Source: Rubidibacter lacunae KORDI 51-2
Lineage (GTDB): Bacteria > Cyanobacteriota > Cyanobacteriia > Cyanobacteriales > Rubidibacteraceae
Direction: 5' to 3'
Length of the DNA stretch: 64,000 bases
Assembly: GCF_000473895.1 (NCBI RefSeq)
Contig: NZ_ASSJ01000030.1
Location: 1-64,000, forward strand
The notes beneath the pieces are model-generated. The model saw nothing but the letters and a program-made list of their open reading frames with translations. It did no database searches and was not told the DNA's origin. The translations under genes were made by a program, and so were the position numbers. The stretch's first letter is position 1, and each line of letters starts with the position of its first letter. Positions 17,057 to 27,942 of the stretch are shown one piece after another.

Positions 17057-17527
17057 CTACTTCTGTAATAAGTAAATCTCCTCGGCTACGCGCTTCAGCC
17101 GCCGCAACTGTGCTTCCATGTCCGCGCGCGTCCAGCTCGCAGCGAATGTTTTGAATCCCCAGCGCACGAGCGCATTCGGGATCTCGAACTCAAAACGATT
17201 GAGCAAGCGCGTACCGGCCGTATTGGGCTGGCACTCCCAGCGATCGCAACCGCGAAAGAATCCCTCGAACTCCCACACAATCGTACCCGGCGCGCGTTCG
17301 ACCACAGTCGCGATCAAGCTCGGCTCCCACAGCGGCACTCGCAGCAAAAAACGACAGCGGCTGCCTAGGTCAGTACTCCACGCGCCGATCGGATCGCAGC
17401 GCAGCGCCGGATTGAGCCAGCGATGCATTAAGGCGCGATCGCTCAGACATTGCTCGACAGCCGTCGCGCTCGCGCGAATTTGAATCGATTGTTCGTAACG
17501 TTGACGAGGTGATGGAAGAACGATCAT
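17057..17527 (-). CDS. SRPBCC (START-like) domain protein
   Basis: 156 residues with polyketide-cyclase/coenzyme-Q-binding-like pattern: RYEQSIQIRASATAVEQCLS (first strand and helix), LMHRWLNPALRC, WEFEGFFRGCDRWEC and LLNRFEFEIPNALVRWGF, followed by a long C-terminal helix. Such domains form a hydrophobic pocket for lipids, quinones or other small molecules. The ligand is unknown. It is a single-gene unit; the next feature upstream is a MITE-like repeat. Confidence 0.7.
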   Translation of the reverse strand: MIVLPSPRQRYEQSIQIRASATAVEQCLSDRALMHRWLNPALRCDPIGAWSTDLGSRCRFLLRVPLWEPSLIATVVERAPGTIVWEFEGFFRGCDRWECQPNTAGTRLLNRFEFEIPNALVRWGFKTFAASWTRADMEAQLRRLKRVAEEIYLLQK

Positions 17528-17619
17528 TTACGCTAAGAAGAAAATAGAATATTCGCGTGAAATCGAGCGAAATTAGGCAAAAAGTGGATGTAAAAGCTCC
17601 ATAAGGCAACCTTAGTGTA

Positions 17620-17767
17620 TGCCAAAGGCAGAATCAGAATCTCAACTAGCCTTTTGCAATAATCGAGGCGCGATCCGGACTTGTTGAGAGCGGAGAGCTA
17701 AGTTCAAGCACTCCAGATTGCTGAAAGACAATTCGGTCGTGGCACAGAACTCTGAATGCGTTTGCCC
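17620..17767 (+). repeat. MITE-like element, copy 1
   Basis: 148-base intergenic element with clear similarity along its length to 42952-43101: shared blocks GAATCTC, TTTGCAA/TTCGCAA, TTGTTGAGAGCGGAGAG (TTGTTAAGTACGGAGAG in copy 2), CCAGATTGCTGAAA (CCAGATCGCTGAAA) and the terminal GCGTTTGCCC. The right end, read on the minus strand, is GGGCAAACGCATTCAGAG. The left terminus is more eroded. No ORF inside. The remainder of 17528-17940 holds the promoter region of the MscS-like gene. Confidence 0.75.
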
Positions 17768-17940
17768 CAACTGTAGTGGCGAAACGTTACCGGAATCGGA
17801 GTTTCGTACTATGATGAACGCGATTTCCAACGAGCAGCTACCGTGAAAACCAACTTCGAGGTAGTAAAACCGCTATGTCCTGTCCGCCTCAGTGCGATCC
17901 GGCAAATGCAAACGCAACCCCAATTAGGTTCTGCTAGAAG

Positions 17941-19590
17941 ATGGTACGCGCAACTCACATGATGCTATCCTTCTCGACGCCGCACTTGGCCCAGGGGGCA
18001 CCGCAAGCCTTGAATTCGATCGCGGATACTTTCGCCGGATTCGTCGGCGACGCGATCGTCGCGGTTATTTACCTGCTAGCGGGCTTTGTCATAGCGTTTG
18101 TAGCTGCACGTCTAGTCCGGACTGCCTTGCACCAAACCGACCTCGACAACCGTTTGGCCTCCTGGTTGGCCGGGCGGGAAAGTGGCGAGACGGTCCCCAT
18201 GGAGAAATGGGCAGGCGACATCGTTTTTTGGGTGATCGTACTTTTTGCACTGGTAGCCTCGCTACAAGCGCTGAAACTCGATGCCGTGACGGAGCCGCTG
18301 AATACTCTCCTCGATCGCATCACGAGCTTCGTACCGCAGGTAGGTGGAGCGCTGTTGCTGTTGGCACTGGCATGGTTGCTCGCGACGCTGGCGCGCTTGC
18401 TAACGACACGGATGCTGCGCGCGATGGAAATGGACCGTCGCTTTGGCCAGCAAATCGTCGGCCAGGACGAGAATGCAGAGCCGCTCTCGGCTAGCGAAAC
18501 CATCGGGAATACGCTGTACTGGTTTGTTTTCCTACTGTTCTTGCCGTCAATCCTGAGCACGCTTCAGCTGGAAGGTACGCTGGTGCCGGTACAGGGCATG
18601 CTCGACAGCATCCTGGCGGTGCTGCCGAATATCTTTGGGGCCGTTCTGATCGGTTCGATCGGTTGGGCGGTCGCACAAGTGGTGCGGCGAGCCGTTACAA
18701 ATTTGCTGCTCTCGTCGGGAGCAGAACGTTTGGGCGCGCGCCTGGGGATGAACGGTAGCGAGGAAGGTCAGTCGCTCTCAGGGATCGTCGGTACGCTGGT
18801 GTACGTGCTGGTGCTGATTCCAGTTGCGATCGCGGCCCTGCAGACATTGGAGATCGAGGCGATCTCCGAGCCGGCGATCGCGATGCTCGATCGGGTCTTG
18901 AGCGCGCTACCGAAGATCTTCACGGCGGGGTTGATTCTGTTCTTAGCGTTTTTGGGCGGACAGTTCGTCCGGGAACTCGTGGCAAGCGTGTTGAAGAGCG
19001 TCGGCTTCGACAACTTGTTCGAGTGGTTGGGTATCACGCTCAATGCGGACGATGTGGCGGGCGAACCGCCGACAGATGTTGTCGCACCGCAAGAAACGGC
19101 TGGAGAGACAACATCAGAACCGTCATCCCGTCTGCACGTCCAGACGCCCTCAGAATTCGCGGGCACGGTGACGCTCGTCGGTCTCTTACTGTTTGCCACG
19201 CTGGCAGCTGTCAACGTTCTGGAGATCGATGCGCTGACGATTTTGATCGCTGGCATCGTCGAGATATCAGGTCGGGTACTTTCGGGTATGGTGGTGCTGG
19301 CGATCGGTCTGTTCTTCGCCAATTTGTCGTTCAAGCTGGTGCAAAGCTCTGGCGTGCGGCAATCGCGATTTCTCGCCCAGTCCGCGCGGGTGGCAATTAC
19401 CATCTTCTCGATCGCTTTATCTCTGGATCAAATCGGTATCGCTTCCGATATCGTCAACCTAGCGTTCGGTCTTCTCTTCGGAGCGATTGCGGTAGCGATC
19501 GCACTTGCATTCGGGTTGGGCGGGCGCGACATCGCCGCCGAGCAAGCTCGCGAGTGGCTAGAGTCGTTTAAGTCTGACGACAACGAGTAG
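17941..19590 (+). CDS. Multi-helix mechanosensitive-channel-related protein (conserved TM-helix repeats)
   Basis: 549-residue integral membrane protein built from repeats of the conserved TM-helix unit found in MscS relatives. Each unit has the pattern (P)hh-LLDRI-hhPxhhGhhhLhh: LNTLLDRITSFVPQVGGALL, VQGMLDSILAVLPNIFGAVL and IAMLDRVLSALPKIFTAGLI, plus an N-terminal GDAIVAVIYLLAGFVIAFVA and C-terminal helices ending in LALAFGLGGRDIAAEQA. Residues about 360-395 form a polar Thr/Glu-rich linker. I see no canonical MscS beta domain, so gating activity is uncertain. Many cyanobacteria carry such proteins, often annotated as small-conductance channels. Confidence 0.75.
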   Translation: MVRATHMMLSFSTPHLAQGAPQALNSIADTFAGFVGDAIVAVIYLLAGFVIAFVAARLVRTALHQTDLDNRLASWLAGRESGETVPMEKWAGDIVFWVIVLFALVASLQALKLDAVTEPLNTLLDRITSFVPQVGGALLLLALAWLLATLARLLTTRMLRAMEMDRRFGQQIVGQDENAEPLSASETIGNTLYWFVFLLFLPSILSTLQLEGTLVPVQGMLDSILAVLPNIFGAVLIGSIGWAVAQVVRRAVTNLLLSSGAERLGARLGMNGSEEGQSLSGIVGTLVYVLVLIPVAIAALQTLEIEAISEPAIAMLDRVLSALPKIFTAGLILFLAFLGGQFVRELVASVLKSVGFDNLFEWLGITLNADDVAGEPPTDVVAPQETAGETTSEPSSRLHVQTPSEFAGTVTLVGLLLFATLAAVNVLEIDALTILIAGIVEISGRVLSGMVVLAIGLFFANLSFKLVQSSGVRQSRFLAQSARVAITIFSIALSLDQIGIASDIVNLAFGLLFGAIAVAIALAFGLGGRDIAAEQAREWLESFKSDDNE

Positions 19591-19650
19591 CGAACGCGTC
19601 CCGATTGCGAGCGAGTTGGTCTGCTTGGTGAATGGCACTAACTAAAGCGC

Positions 19651-19743
19651 GCCTTTAAAAAATGGCGGGTTATGTCGGTTCGACGGCGGATATGCTCTTG
19701 CCGTTCTGCCGAACTTCGGTCTTGAGCGAATTAATCGAGGTGC
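19651..19743 (+). repeat. Duplicated block, left part (R1)
   Basis: Ungapped match to 45944-46036 on the opposite strand: 66 of 93 positions identical by hand count, rising to about 29 of the last 33 (core TGAGCGAATTAATCGA). Read in one frame both copies give CRTSVLSELI(E/D)V, so it may once have been coding. It lies upstream of the acidic secreted protein gene. A run of 9 G follows at 19770-19778. Confidence 0.7.
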
Positions 19744-19937
19744 ACTATATCTATGATGAGGACACTCCCGGGGGGGGGCGAACGCCGATGCTTGTAACGA
19801 TCGGCTGGGGACTACGCGTCGGTCGCGGTTCGCTCGAGCACGATGAAAGCACAAAAATGCAAGCACAATAGAAGTGTCCTCGAATCACATGCGTGCAAAT
19901 GTTAGACGGGTGTGCTAGTGCTTACCGAGCAAGTCTT

Positions 19938-20252
19938 ATGAACCTTCTTTGCTATTCGTCCGCTCTAACGATCGCTTTGGCAAGCAGCCTGCTTTGGGCT
20001 CCCCTTGCGCTCTCGCAATCCCAACCAGCTTCGGAGTTGAGCGCCCCGGGAGACTCGTCGGACTTAAACGATATTGAGGCTGGCTCTAGTGGCGGCGAAA
20101 GGGACTTGCTGCGAATGCCGCCAGCGCTCGATCTCGACGAAGAGGATGCTATCGATCCGGCTAATAACGGAGTCGATCCGCAGGCTGATGATGATTTAGT
20201 TGGCGATGATGACAGCGCGGCCGGGGGTACGGTGCCGGTGTTGAGTTTCTAG
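19938..20252 (+). CDS. Small acidic secreted protein, unknown function
   Basis: 104 residues from ATG 19938 (a further upstream ATG at 19893 would add 15 residues). A signal peptide is evident (LLCYSSALTIALASSLLW then APLALSQSQ, likely cleaved after LALS or SQS). The mature part is short, very rich in Asp/Glu/Ser/Ala (DLDEEDAID, ADDDLVGDDDSAAGG) and probably unstructured; it could bind cations. The last 45 bases lie inside repeat R2. The second copy of the block preserves an equivalent C-terminus (NDDSATVGTISVRCF-stop) but has lost the rest. No family recognised. Confidence 0.5.
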   Translation: MNLLCYSSALTIALASSLLWAPLALSQSQPASELSAPGDSSDLNDIEAGSSGGERDLLRMPPALDLDEEDAIDPANNGVDPQADDDLVGDDDSAAGGTVPVLSF

Positions 20253-20372
20253 GAATGCGGTGTTGTCGGGCAGCGGCAGCCGATCGTTCGGAGTCAGCGA
20301 GTGCGCTTCTCCTAAAGACGATCGCGAAACTGCCCATAGGCGGTGTGACGCGCGCCCGAGTCTCAACTAAAG
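20207..20372 (+). repeat. Duplicated block, right part (R2)
   Basis: 166 bases matching 45764-45928 on the opposite strand at roughly 70 percent, nearly ungapped. Best blocks are TGATGACAGCGC, TTTCTAG, CCGATCG and GGCGGTGTGACGCGCGCCCG. It begins within the 3' end of the acidic protein gene and continues through the non-coding gap before the bacteriohemerythrin gene (20253-20572), which has no other feature. Confidence 0.75.
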
Positions 20373-20572
20373 GGAACCTTTTGCCAGCTTGGCTTGGGGT
20401 TGCTCCCAATCCCAAAAGCCCATTTGTCCATCCGACCGCCCACTCTCTGCGCTCCTTCCTCGAAGACGCTCCCTATTTACGAAGTGCCCTACACATTGTG
20501 TAGATAAATAGGTTAGCGGTTTGAATCATGTTAGACTCCTATCTCCTTACAAATACAAGAGAACCGAACGGG

Positions 20573-21004
20573 ATGTCTATCGCGCCTTGGAGTGATGAAT
20601 ACTGCACCGATCATCACGTCATTGATACTCAACACCAAACCCTCTTCGAACTCGTCAACCGCATTCATGATGCCATCATTGCGGGCGAGAGCCACTGTTC
20701 GGCCGTGCGGGCAATGCTCGCCGATTTTGAGGTTCTAGCCCAAGAACACTTCGAGCTTGAAGAAGAGTTGATGCGCACCTACCAGTACCCGAATTATGAG
20801 GTCCACTTCGGCATGCATCGCAGGCTGTGCCGAAAAGTCCGCAGCGCTCTTGAGAAGTACGATCGAGATACCGATGCTTTCTCGCACGATGTGCCTCAAG
20901 TTCTTGCAGATTGGATGATTCACCATATCCGCGGTGAAGATCGACAGACGATCGCGTTCCTCCAATCCCGGATTAAGGCTCCAGCCACAACCCTCAAAGC
21001 CTGA
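20573..21004 (+). CDS. Bacteriohemerythrin
   Basis: 143-residue four-helix O2-binding di-iron protein. Iron ligands are visible: His in TDHHVIDTQHQTLFELVN, His and Glu in AQEHFELEEELM, His-x3-His in VHFGMHRRL and His with Asp in WMIHHIRGED. I choose ATG 20573 because MSIAPWSDEY matches the usual family N-terminus; an in-frame ATG at 20528 would add 15 residues. Likely roles are O2 storage, delivery or sensing in the cytosol. No signalling domain is fused, so it is a stand-alone carrier type. Confidence 0.9.
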   Translation: MSIAPWSDEYCTDHHVIDTQHQTLFELVNRIHDAIIAGESHCSAVRAMLADFEVLAQEHFELEEELMRTYQYPNYEVHFGMHRRLCRKVRSALEKYDRDTDAFSHDVPQVLADWMIHHIRGEDRQTIAFLQSRIKAPATTLKA

Positions 21005-21125
21005 CATCTGGCTGTAACTTTTGTGCCGATCGGTCCCAAACTCCACCCTCAGTAAAGTCAACGCTTTAGCACAACTTAGCGGCTAAGCAGCAGGCGATTT
21101 GACGGCAGCAGCAACTGCAGAGGAA

Positions 21126-21166
21126 CCAATCGTTCGGGACGATGCGGCACTGTGCCGAACGATTGG
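21126..21166. repeat. Perfect inverted repeat, 12-bp arms
   Basis: CCAATCGTTCGG (21126-21137) and CCGAACGATTGG (21155-21166) with a 17-base loop, about 120 bases after the bacteriohemerythrin stop. It could form a strong RNA hairpin, but no T-run follows. It may be a terminator, a protein-binding site or a recombination relic. Confidence 0.55.
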
Positions 21167-21277
21167 CAATGCCGAGAACCGGTTGCCCACTTGCGGCGAT
21201 CGCGTCACCTACACTTGCTTAACTTTATCTGCTTTAGAATTGCGATCGATCTCAAACGTCCTAATCGAATTTAATCC

Positions 21278-21303
21278 AAAATAAGTTTCTAAAATAAGTT
21301 TCT
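21278..21303 (+). repeat. Two exact tandem 13-bp repeats upstream of the SulP gene
   Basis: AAAATAAGTTTCT occurs twice back to back, about 150 bases before the SulP start. Tandem half-sites like this can be operator sites; no regulator is identifiable. The remaining gap sequence has no gene. Confidence 0.4.
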
Positions 21304-21453
21304 GTGGTAGCAATCAATAAATCTCTTCAATAAAGCGTTCCTGAATAGGTGCAGTTGCTACATGATATCTTAAGATTTGCTAACAGGCTTTGACATCAAT
21401 TTCCGAGTCAGGTCGAGTTGCAAGCTCTCGATTTGGCACATCCGACGAACGCG

Positions 21454-23016
21454 ATGGGTGCTTACAAACCGCGCAGTTTGCCTGAAGCTCGAGTCGGAAC
21501 TGGGTTGGACGAAGTGCTATTCGGAGACAGCAACTTGACTATTCAGCAACTCAAACAAGAGTGGTTTTCCAACGTACGGGCCGATTTGCTGGCCGGAATG
21601 GTGGTCGCATTGGCCTTAATTCCGGAAGCGATCGCTTTTTCCATTGTTGCTGGAGTCGATCCTAAAGTCGGGTTGTATGCCTCCTTCATCATTGCCGTCA
21701 CGACAGCGATTTTTGGCGGACGTCCTGGTTTGATATCTGCTGCCACGGGCGCGATGGCGCTGTTGATGGTGGATTTAGTGAAAGAGCACGGGTTGCCGTA
21801 TCTCTTTGCTGCCGGCATTTTGACTGGGATTATCCAGATTTGCTTCGGCTGGCTCAAGTTGGGACGCAAACTCAAGTACGTTCCGCGCGCGGTGATGGTA
21901 GGGTTCGTCAACGCCCTGGCGATTTTGATTTTTCAATCGCAGCTGCCCCAACTGACCGATGTATCGATATCGGTTTACGTCATGGTTGCTGCATCTTTAG
22001 GAATCATCTATGTCTTGCCGCGTTTCACTAAGGCAGTTCCTTCGCCGCTGGTAGCGATCGTTGTGATGACGGCGATCGCTCTGGGTTTAGGACTAGACGT
22101 ACCGACCGTTGGCGACATGGGCGAACTCCCCTCAAGCTTGCCGCCGTTTGCAATTCCCCAGGTTCCGCTCAGCCTAGAAACGCTAGAAATTATCTTTCCC
22201 TACGCGGCCGCTCTGGCGACCGTTGGGTTGTTGGAATCCCTATTAACAGCATCTTTGATAGATGAGGTGACCGATACCCCAAGCGACAAAAACCAAGAAG
22301 CGACTGGTCAGGGAATTGCCAATATCATCGCGAGCTTTTTCGGCGGCATGGCAGGATGCGCGATGATCGGGCAGTCGGTCATCAACATTCGGTCTGGCGG
22401 ACGGGGGCGACTTTCGACGTTCGGGGCCGGCATTTTGCTGCTGTTCTTTATCTTGGTCCTATCAGATTGGGTGCAGCAGATTCCCATGGCAGCTCTGGTT
22501 GCAGTGATGATCGTGGTGTCCGTCGGGACATTTAACTGGTTGTCCATCACTCAGGCACGCCTCATCCCCCGCAGCGAAACAGCGGCGATGCTCACAACGG
22601 TGCTGATCACACTCCTAACCCACAACTTGGCAATCGGGGTGGCGGTCGGAATTGCCTTGAGCACGGTTTTCTTCTCCCGCAAGATCGCCAAACTCGTGTT
22701 TGTGGATTCGGTCCTCAGTGCGGATGGTAAGGAGCGAACTTACAACATCGGGGGACAGATTTTCTTTATCGCGATCGACGATCTCCTTGAGAAATTCAAC
22801 TTCCGCGAGGGACTCGAACGAGTAACCCTCAACTTCAGCCACGCTCACATCTGGGACCAAGCTGCTGTCGCTGCACTCGACCACATCGCGATCAAGTTCC
22901 GCCGCTACGGAACAGAGGTAAAAACAATCGGCTTAAACGAAGCTAGTGCCGAGTTGGTCGAGAAGTTGGGCATCCACCACAACCCCGATGCCGAACAAGA
23001 TCTTGCCGTTCACTGA
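21454..23016 (+). CDS. SulP-family inorganic anion transporter
   Basis: 520 residues from ATG 21454 (an in-frame TTG at 21418 is less likely). N-terminal membrane domain with the SulP hallmarks [20 protein letters not shown] (about 45-64), [12 protein letters not shown] and [16 protein letters not shown], then multiple helices. A C-terminal STAS domain begins near residue 430 ([20 protein letters not shown]). The cytoplasmic segment [19 protein letters not shown] is the YbaR/YvdB-type variant, unlike the corresponding segment I recall for the bicarbonate transporter BicA. Sulfate, bicarbonate or another anion could be the substrate. Tandem 13-bp repeats lie upstream. Confidence 0.85.
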   Translation: MGAYKPRSLPEARVGTGLDEVLFGDSNLTIQQLKQEWFSNVRADLLAGMVVALALIPEAIAFSIVAGVDPKVGLYASFIIAVTTAIFGGRPGLISAATGAMALLMVDLVKEHGLPYLFAAGILTGIIQICFGWLKLGRKLKYVPRAVMVGFVNALAILIFQSQLPQLTDVSISVYVMVAASLGIIYVLPRFTKAVPSPLVAIVVMTAIALGLGLDVPTVGDMGELPSSLPPFAIPQVPLSLETLEIIFPYAAALATVGLLESLLTASLIDEVTDTPSDKNQEATGQGIANIIASFFGGMAGCAMIGQSVINIRSGGRGRLSTFGAGILLLFFILVLSDWVQQIPMAALVAVMIVVSVGTFNWLSITQARLIPRSETAAMLTTVLITLLTHNLAIGVAVGIALSTVFFSRKIAKLVFVDSVLSADGKERTYNIGGQIFFIAIDDLLEKFNFREGLERVTLNFSHAHIWDQAAVAALDHIAIKFRRYGTEVKTIGLNEASAELVEKLGIHHNPDAEQDLAVH

Positions 23017-23794
23017 ACCTCTTCCAAAATAGTGAAGCGACCCGCCAAGGAGTCTCAATAACTCCAAGGGGCCTGTGCATAAGCTTTATCGACGAGAACG
23101 ATGGAGGCACCATCTCAAAAGCGGCTCAGCCCAAGACACTGCCACCCAGTCGAAAGGTCAAGATATTGGCATAGTCGAGATATTGGCTTAGCAGATGACA
23201 AGAAAAAATCCACGTCAATGCCACTAGGACTCTGCCGACCCGAAATCTTCTACAAAGCAGTCTGAGTGTTCGTCTTGTATGTGCCTCGAATATCGCGTAG
23301 GACCCTACTGATGTGGTGGTTTTGAATAAGTCGAAGGTCCTCATACCGAAGCCAGCAACTGAGCCAAGCTAAACTCAACTCTCCACTCCTTCATCATAGT
23401 ATTGGTATGAAGGTGGTTAGTAGCCACTCTGAATGCAAATCCAACGAGGGATCTTGACATAGTGGATAGGTGTTAAGAGTCCCAAACAAGATCGGCTTAA
23501 ACTGCTCTCAAACTACTGTAAAGCTTCCCCCTCACGATTTGAACAAACCGCTACTGAGAAAGAGAGAACCAAGCAAAGCAAGATTTTATCAATTTCTATC
23601 TGTGAAGCGATCGCTGAAGTGAAACATCCTGCAACTGCCTTGCAGCCGATCGCGAGTGTGTCTGCCTTCGGACAGCCGTGTTTGCAAATCCACCAAAATA
23701 GTCGATGCGGGAGGCGAGTGCAACGCGATCGCTATCGGGTAACTGCGATAATGCCTAAGCTGTTTGGCAGGCCGACCGTAATCCATGACCGAAA
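23017..23794. other. Long gene-free region after the SulP gene
   Basis: These 778 bases contain no convincing gene. The composition is more AT-rich than the surroundings. Two imperfect 17-bp tandem repeats (AGATATTGGCATAGTCG, 23161-23177, and AGATATTGGCTTAGCAG, 23178-23194) and a short inverted repeat CCTTCAT/ATGAAGG (23388-23413) are present. A minus-strand frame (23126-23344) looks like translated non-coding sequence. A decayed mobile element is possible but I could not identify one. Confidence 0.4.
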
Positions 23795-24400
23795 TTGCAA
23801 GAAGCTTCGACAACGAACCTGGCAATGCTCGCGAGCTGGTTGGCAGGTGAGTTCGAAAACCAGGTACAGGCGCGAGAGCAACCGGCGTGGTTCGTGCATT
23901 TGCGGTGGTGGAATCGACCGCTGCCGATCGCGATCGACGGCTACGTGGCCCTGTTTGCCGAACAGTCACCGGTCGCGAACCCCGAGCGCGTGTATCGACA
24001 GCGCGTGCTAGTACTCCAGCCCGGAGCATCGAAGCGGGAAGACTGCGCGGTGCAATACTATGCCTGCAAGCAACCCGATCGCTGGCGCGGCGGCGGACGC
24101 GAGCGGGCTCTCCTCGCCGCCCTCAGTCCGGACGATTTGGAGTTTCTGCCCGGCTGTCGGCTCGCCGTGACCTACAGCGCAGGCACCTTTCAAGCGCGAC
24201 TGCCCGAGGGAACGCGCTGCCAGTTCTATGTCGGTGGGACGTTGTGTGAGATCGCGCTGGGCTTCGACGTAACGGCAAGCGAATACCGCAGCCGCGACAA
24301 GGGAATCGACCCCGAAACGGGCAAGACGATTTGGGGCGGGCTCATGGGTCCTTACTTGTTAATAAGGCAACAGAGCTTTGCTAACGAGTTGTTGCTATGA
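23795..24400 (+). CDS. cpcT: Chromophore lyase CpcT/CpeT family
   Basis: Attaches phycocyanobilin (or phycoerythrobilin) to a Cys of a phycobiliprotein beta subunit; stromal/cytosolic assembly factor for phycobilisomes. The N-terminal block LAMLASWLAGEFENQVQARE then PAWFVHLRWWNRPL, followed by YVALFAEQ and YRQRVLVL, is characteristic of the family, as is the C-terminal RSRDKGIDPETGKTIWGG. With TTG at 23795 the product is 201 residues and keeps the expected residues before LAMLASW; the first ATG (23825) would trim ten residues. CpcT and CpeT cannot be separated by eye. Confidence 0.88.
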   Translation: MQEASTTNLAMLASWLAGEFENQVQAREQPAWFVHLRWWNRPLPIAIDGYVALFAEQSPVANPERVYRQRVLVLQPGASKREDCAVQYYACKQPDRWRGGGRERALLAALSPDDLEFLPGCRLAVTYSAGTFQARLPEGTRCQFYVGGTLCEIALGFDVTASEYRSRDKGIDPETGKTIWGGLMGPYLLIRQQSFANELLL

Positions 24401-24571
24401 CGCTCTGGCAAAGGTTCCCGAGCAGGCGGCATGGCAAGCCGATGGTTGGCAAGCCACTGTGATGAATTGTGATGGCTGCAACCCTACCGTTGGGACGCGA
24501 TCGCCACTCAAGCGATTCCCGCACCTTAACAGCTCGTAACCGCCGCCGGTCAGATGGCTGTGGCAAAATGA

Positions 24572-26284
<1,713 letters not shown>

Positions 26285-26410
26285 ACTCGGTCCGAGGAGT
26301 CCGGGTTGGGCACGAGTCGCCAAATACGCAGCACGGAAGCATTGTTTCTCGGCATCAAAAGCGAGGTTTGACGAAATCCTGGCGTAATGCTCAGAATCCA
26401 TGTGTGATGC

Positions 26411-26719
26411 TCAGAGCTGCTCCTGATATTCTTCGAGCAGATCGAGCAGCGCAACTTGCCCTTGCATCGGCAACAGATCGGCAAGGGGTAGTTGTTTGCG
26501 CCCGCCACCGAGCTTCACGGGGATATCCCGCAAGATATCCAGAACAGCATCTTCGCTCAGCGTGCGGCTTTCTAGGAGCGGGTAAATGCGTGCGGCAACG
26601 ACTGAGTGCAAGTGAGCATCGCGCAGGTAGAGGTGCCATTTGGCGACGTCGATGTAAACCTTGTCGCCAATTTCAGCAGCGAGTGCTTCGAGTTCGCGCG
26701 TGACATTTTGGTCAGACAT
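26411..26719 (-). CDS. DUF3181 family protein
   Basis: 102-residue cyanobacterial conserved protein of unknown function. The recognisable core is ALAAEIGDKVYIDVAKWHLY then LRDAHLHSVVAARIYPLL (about 10-47). I start at MSDQNVTRE (26719), which overlaps the 3' end of the preceding 2TM gene by 8 bases; the open frame extends further but without similarity. The overlap implies co-transcription with the 2TM protein. It has no membrane segment and is probably soluble. Confidence 0.75.
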   Translation of the reverse strand: MSDQNVTRELEALAAEIGDKVYIDVAKWHLYLRDAHLHSVVAARIYPLLESRTLSEDAVLDILRDIPVKLGGGRKQLPLADLLPMQGQVALLDLLEEYQEQL

Positions 26720-26993
26720 CTTCTGTACCTGTAGATGGACTCGCGGCTGCATTCGGTGCGGAATAGTCAGCGATCGCGGAAATGTAAAACAGGTGTAGCA
26801 GCAGCAGCAGCAGCCAGCTGCCAGTCACCCACTTCGCCCACGACCAGTCTGCTTGGAGCACTTGGTAGAAAAACCACATCCCGGAATTAACTGCCAAGCA
26901 CAATGCCACGTGCACGGCAAAGGTCATGCGATCGTCCAAGCGTCGGAAAGCCGGGTCTTCGCGGGTGGGTTGGCGCGGCCAGCGTGGAGGCAT
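26712..26993 (-). CDS. 2TM-domain membrane protein
   Basis: 93 residues with two hydrophobic helices (FAVHVALCLAVNSGMWFFYQ, about 25-44, and WVTGSWLLLLLLHLFYISAI, about 55-74), matching the small 2TM domain that often sits beside sensor or regulatory proteins. Its 3' end overlaps the DUF3181 gene, so the pair likely forms one operon. Function unknown. Confidence 0.7.
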   Translation of the reverse strand: MPPRWPRQPTREDPAFRRLDDRMTFAVHVALCLAVNSGMWFFYQVLQADWSWAKWVTGSWLLLLLLHLFYISAIADYSAPNAAASPSTGTEDV

Positions 26994-27191
26994 ACCAGCA
27001 GACTCCCAAACAGTAGGTTCGTCTTAATTCTGGCATCATCTCGGACGCGATCGCCCGACGCGCCGAAGCAAGACGCATTGCCAGTTACCTGTCGCGAGAA
27101 GCCGCCGAGTCCGAGCTGTCGCGATCCGAAGTATAGACCGCCGACCGCTCGCTCCTGCTTCGGGCACTTTCTTGTACCCCGACGCTTGCGG

Positions 27192-27593
27192 CTAGCCCAT
27201 CAGAATGACGCCATCGATGACGTGAATGACGCCGTTATCTGCCTCAATGTCGGGTATAACAACCGTGGCATTCTTAACCTCGAAGCCGTCAGACAGATCG
27301 AGACCGATCTCAGAACCTTCAACGGAAACGAGCCGATCGCGTCCGACCAGATCGGCTTGCTTGAGCTTGCCGGAAACGACGTGATACTTGAGGATCCGGG
27401 CAAGCTGCGGCGGATTCTGCACCAGGGTTTGTACCGTGCCCGGCGGCAGTTTGGAGAAGGCCTCATCGGTGGGAGCAAACACCGTAAATGGTCCACTTCC
27501 CTTCAAGACCTCAACGAGTCCGGCGGCCTTGACTGCCGCGACGAGGGTCGAGAATCCTTCCGTGTTGGCAGCAATATCGACAATATCTGGCAT
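27192..27593 (-). CDS. Fasciclin (FAS1) domain protein
   Basis: A single FAS1 domain of 133 residues without a visible signal peptide: [20 protein letters not shown] at the N-terminus, [20 protein letters not shown] (H1 motif, about 34-53), [11 protein letters not shown] and the final [16 protein letters not shown] (H2). FAS1 proteins mediate adhesion or protein interactions. In Synechocystis the CO2-uptake NDH-1 complex contains the FAS1-like subunit CupS; this gene lies about 4.2 kb from the cup gene here, but its sequence looks like a generic fasciclin, so identity with CupS is only a possibility. Confidence 0.88.
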   Translation of the reverse strand: MPDIVDIAANTEGFSTLVAAVKAAGLVEVLKGSGPFTVFAPTDEAFSKLPPGTVQTLVQNPPQLARILKYHVVSGKLKQADLVGRDRLVSVEGSEIGLDLSDGFEVKNATVVIPDIEADNGVIHVIDGVILMG

Positions 27594-27942
27594 GTTGAAT
27601 TCCTGATTAACCTCTATCTCCGTCCGGATCGGATCGTCCTAGGACTCTGGGCATCCTCTCCCAAGAAGGGGCAGCCGGAGCGCTTGGCGAGCGACCTTAA
27701 GCCTACAGAGCCTCGCCTAGCAAGGATTTGCTTGTAAACCCCTGGGAGATAAGAGTTCCAGCCACCCTAAATCCGCGACTCCCGACCCCCTCTGTTTTCC
27801 CACTTCCCAAACGCCGCTGCAAGCTGCTCATCGGCGACAGACAGGCACTGGCAGCGGTTCGAGATCGGTACGGACATCTGCTAGCCTAGAGCAACCCGCA
27901 TATCGGCAGGAACGCGATCCGCAGGGGTTTAGTTTTGAGAGT
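27594..27942. other. Divergent promoter region, fasciclin / GT39
   Basis: 349 bases between divergent genes. It should contain both promoters. I see no ORF with protein-like composition, no repeat and no strong hairpin. Confidence 0.4.

Noticed and set aside
19662-19871. 69-codon forward frame
   Set aside because: It starts inside repeat R1, runs through a poly-G tract and shows no family resemblance.
23126-23344. 72-codon minus-strand frame in the gap after SulP
   Set aside because: No recognisable motif; composition is Arg/Leu-rich as in translated non-coding DNA.
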